A stretch of DNA of 64,000 nucleotides. It comes from Mesaphorura yosii. Its lineage: Eukaryota; Arthropoda; Collembola; Poduromorpha; Tullbergiidae. Of the stretch, positions 62,069 to 64,000 are shown piece by piece. A model generated the notes under the pieces. That model ran no database searches. It worked only from the letters and a program-made list of their open reading frames with translations, and was not told the DNA's origin. Location of the stretch: assembly GCA_009869945.1 (NCBI GenBank), contig WIXG01000061.1, forward strand, positions 62,001 through 126,000, read 5' to 3'. The translations under genes and the position numbers were made by a program. The first letter of the stretch is position 1, and each line of letters opens with the position of its first letter.

Positions 62069-62628
62069 CGAGTTTTTGAGCTTCTTCAGTGAAGCATATT
62101 TGCCAATAATCGAAAAACTCAAAGTGGCGTTAGTTTACCAGAGCACAATAAATCCCAATCAAGGTGAAAGTAATCTTTCTCCAATCAATTTGTACTCTAC
62201 GAATGTATCACTTCTAACATCTGTCACCCGTATCGGTTTATCGTATACATCCGCAAATCCACATGCACCAACTTTCAATGAATATTTTACTAACTACTCT
62301 TCGGCTTTCCAGCTGGAAATATGTGATTCATGTGAGTTGCTGCATTTTACCCGCGACAGGACTCAAAGATTACAAACTCCCAAGGGTGAACATCTCTAAC
62401 ATATTCAACAGATGAAAGTGAAACCAACTCAATTCAAAAGCCAAAACAAGCATCATTCACCTTCTCCGAAAAACAATAAAAATACTGAACTCCCATGAAA
62501 ATCCACTCCGTATCGCAAAGGGAAATCAAAGGAGCACTTCAATCAGTTAACACTGGTTTAGCAAGTGAGAACAAATACGATTTTGGACGCTCTATTCTCA
62601 TCAGACGCATAGAAATCTCCCGAGAACG
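62069..62628. promoter_or_regulatory. Divergent upstream region between TYW4 unit and KAT2
   Basis: About 560 bases between the mini-ORF start (minus) and the KAT2 start codon (plus). A 107-codon plus-strand open frame here begins on the complement of the mini-ORF region and has no recognisable content. No TATA box stands out. Promoter role inferred from position. Confidence 0.45.
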
Positions 62629-64000
62629 ATGAGTTCCAACGGCGTTCCCGACGCGTCGGGAGCAGCCTTTCCCAGCGGTACCAAGACCGGACAGTCACAA
62701 TCACAGCTGAATAGTTTCACATCAGCACAAAACCGAGTTTGGCACATAGCGAGAATCGCCCAAAGGAAAGCCAATTTCAAAACTTTAAGCCGAAATGACA
62801 AAATCTGCAGATTGGCCACGCATTCCAGCTGCAAGGTAAATTGCGAGTTGCCTTGATAGTGATAGGAATGGATAGGGATTTCATACGAGTAATGAACGTA
62901 ACCTTGCGTTACAGATGGAAAACTGTCAATGTGCTGGATGGAAATCATCGTCCACAAAGCATGTCGGCTCAAACTCTACAGCTGAGCCAAACCAATTCGA
63001 CAATGTTCTTGAGCCTTGTCGAAATTGCACTCACACATTTGGTAGGTTAATTTTACGATAGACATTTGCTTGGGCGCACTAATTTAATTCTTGATGAATA
63101 CAGAGAGACACATCAGTAACATACTGAAGTTGACAGACGAAGAAGTGGACGAGTTGGTGGGGACCATGGTGGACATTGAGACATTGTTTGTCATACTCCA
63201 GCGGGACGCTTCTGCAGCAGAAGACGCTGAGACCAAGCAGATCTACCATTACTTGTTCCGCCTACTCAGGAAGAGTGTTGCGGCTTGTTGCAGTCCTGTC
63301 CCGGATTTCCAGACACTTGGGAAACCGCCTTACGAGGAACCAACAATCGGTCGAGCCCTAATGTCGCTGATTGCGTTTCACTACGGTCATATCAGCGCAG
63401 AGGAATGGACCACAATTGTTGAGCTGGCCAAGATACTTTGCCACACAATCAATGTTGGCAAGCTGGATGCTCCATCAGTGGCAATGCAAAGATTGGGCAG
63501 CGGTATGTACGAGTCGTACAAAATAATGTACACCAGGTAATTTCAGTTTGTTATTTCAAATTCTAGAATTTCTGTATGCTTAGACCGAACGGTTGATCAG
63601 AAGTTATTTCACGTTGCTGTGGATCTCGTTTGAGAAATGAGAAATCCACTCACTTGCATTTTAGAGACTACATAAAAAGGCTGCAGCTCTTGTCACCAGT
63701 CTTACTTTCCTTCCGGAAATTTTGCATGCCAAATAATTGAAATCTTAATTCACATGCGGAATTAATACGGCCCAAGGCATTTTTGCACATCGATTGAATA
63801 ACGCTGTCTTTTTTCAAGTTTCCGTTAGGAGCACACAGTCTCATCCACGTGTTGGTTAATTTCAGGTGGCTTATCTTGTGTCACGTCCCGATATTGTGCG
63901 ATTCTTTACCAAAATACGACGTTGCCACGATTTTTGGAAGGCAATTTCTGCAGGAGTGTTTTGGAGGTGTTAAAAAGCATTTGACAGAAAAATTTATGGT
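62629..64000 (+). CDS. KAT2: KAT2 (GCN5/PCAF) histone acetyltransferase, 5' part
   Basis: Exons: 62629-62835, 62915-63041, 63104-63536, 63866-64000 (runs off the window). KAT2A/B is the acetyltransferase subunit of the SAGA and ATAC coactivator complexes and acetylates histone H3 in the nucleus. The window holds the start of the protein and most of the animal-specific PCAF N-terminal domain: RVWHIARIAQRKANFKTLSR, SCKMENCQCAGWKSSS, EPCRNCTHTF, TDEEVDELVGTMVDIETLFV, QIYHYLFRLLRKSVAAC, ESYKIMYTRWLILCHVPILC and DSLPKYDVATIFGRQFL. These match human PCAF in order. The GNAT catalytic domain and bromodomain would lie beyond position 64,000. The start ATG sits before a Ser/Gly-rich leader as in other animal KAT2 proteins. 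Introns are 60-80 bases except the last (329). Confidence 0.95.

Noticed and set aside
62076-62399. 107-codon plus-strand ORF between TYW4 and KAT2
   Set aside because: Overlaps the opposite strand of the mini-ORF, no domain, and ends well before KAT2 without splice logic.

Overview
The window is metazoan nuclear DNA, most likely from an arthropod or arthropod-like invertebrate. Every recognisable gene has spliceosomal introns with GT...AG (once GC...AG) borders. The gene set (wybutosine-synthesis TYW4, NUDT13-type Nudix hydrolase, SMYD methyltransferase, a C9orf78/TLS1 spliceosomal factor, a GCN5/PCAF acetyltransferase, an adhesion-type 7TM receptor) is animal. The exact lineage cannot be read from the sequence. 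There is no operon-style bacterial content, no rRNA or tRNA, and no CRISPR array.

Left part (1-30,944, minus strand): one large gene for an adhesion-type (family B2) GPCR. Six coding exons are visible, separated by introns of 0.8-12 kb. In transcript order they encode a short charged N-terminus plus a hydrophobic signal-like segment (30,713-30,929), a 1.5-kb exon for a Ser/Thr/Pro-rich mucin-like ectodomain (25,488-27,013), TM1-TM2 (24,528-24,686), TM3-TM4 (17,717-18,001), TM5 start (12,333-12,443), and TM5 end-TM6 (1-216). The gene runs off the left edge. All exon phases match. No GPS/GAIN cleavage motif could be found between the ectodomain and TM1. The 18.0-24.5 kb intron carries a nested transposon pair: a decayed Tc3-like (DD34E) element inserted into a short TIR element.

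Middle (30,945-53,788): about 22.8 kb with no gene that I can support. It holds short chance ORFs and simple-repeat patches. It may contain the 5' noncoding exon(s) and promoter of the receptor gene.

Right part (53,789-64,000): a compact cluster with introns mostly of 60-100 bases. Order: C9orf78/TLS1 homologue (-), SMYD-type SET/MYND methyltransferase (+), NUDT13-like NAD(P)H pyrophosphatase (+), TYW4/LCMT2 (-), a 50-codon transmembrane mini-ORF 15 bases upstream of TYW4 (-), and the 5' part of KAT2/GCN5 (+, cut by the window end). C9orf78 and SMYD diverge from a ~400-base shared upstream region. SMYD and NUDT13 are head-to-tail with 248 bases between coding regions. NUDT13 and TYW4 converge with 140 bases between stops. 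The TYW4 mini-ORF and KAT2 diverge from a ~560-base region. The joined reading frames give 337, 500, 360 and 677 residues for C9orf78, SMYD, NUDT13 and TYW4, all close to family lengths.

The most interesting points are the receptor whose 7TM core is joined in phase to an ectodomain without a recognisable GPS, the possible dicistronic mini-ORF/TYW4 unit, the SMYD protein with an altered NHSC motif, and the nested transposon with symmetric double binding-site ends.
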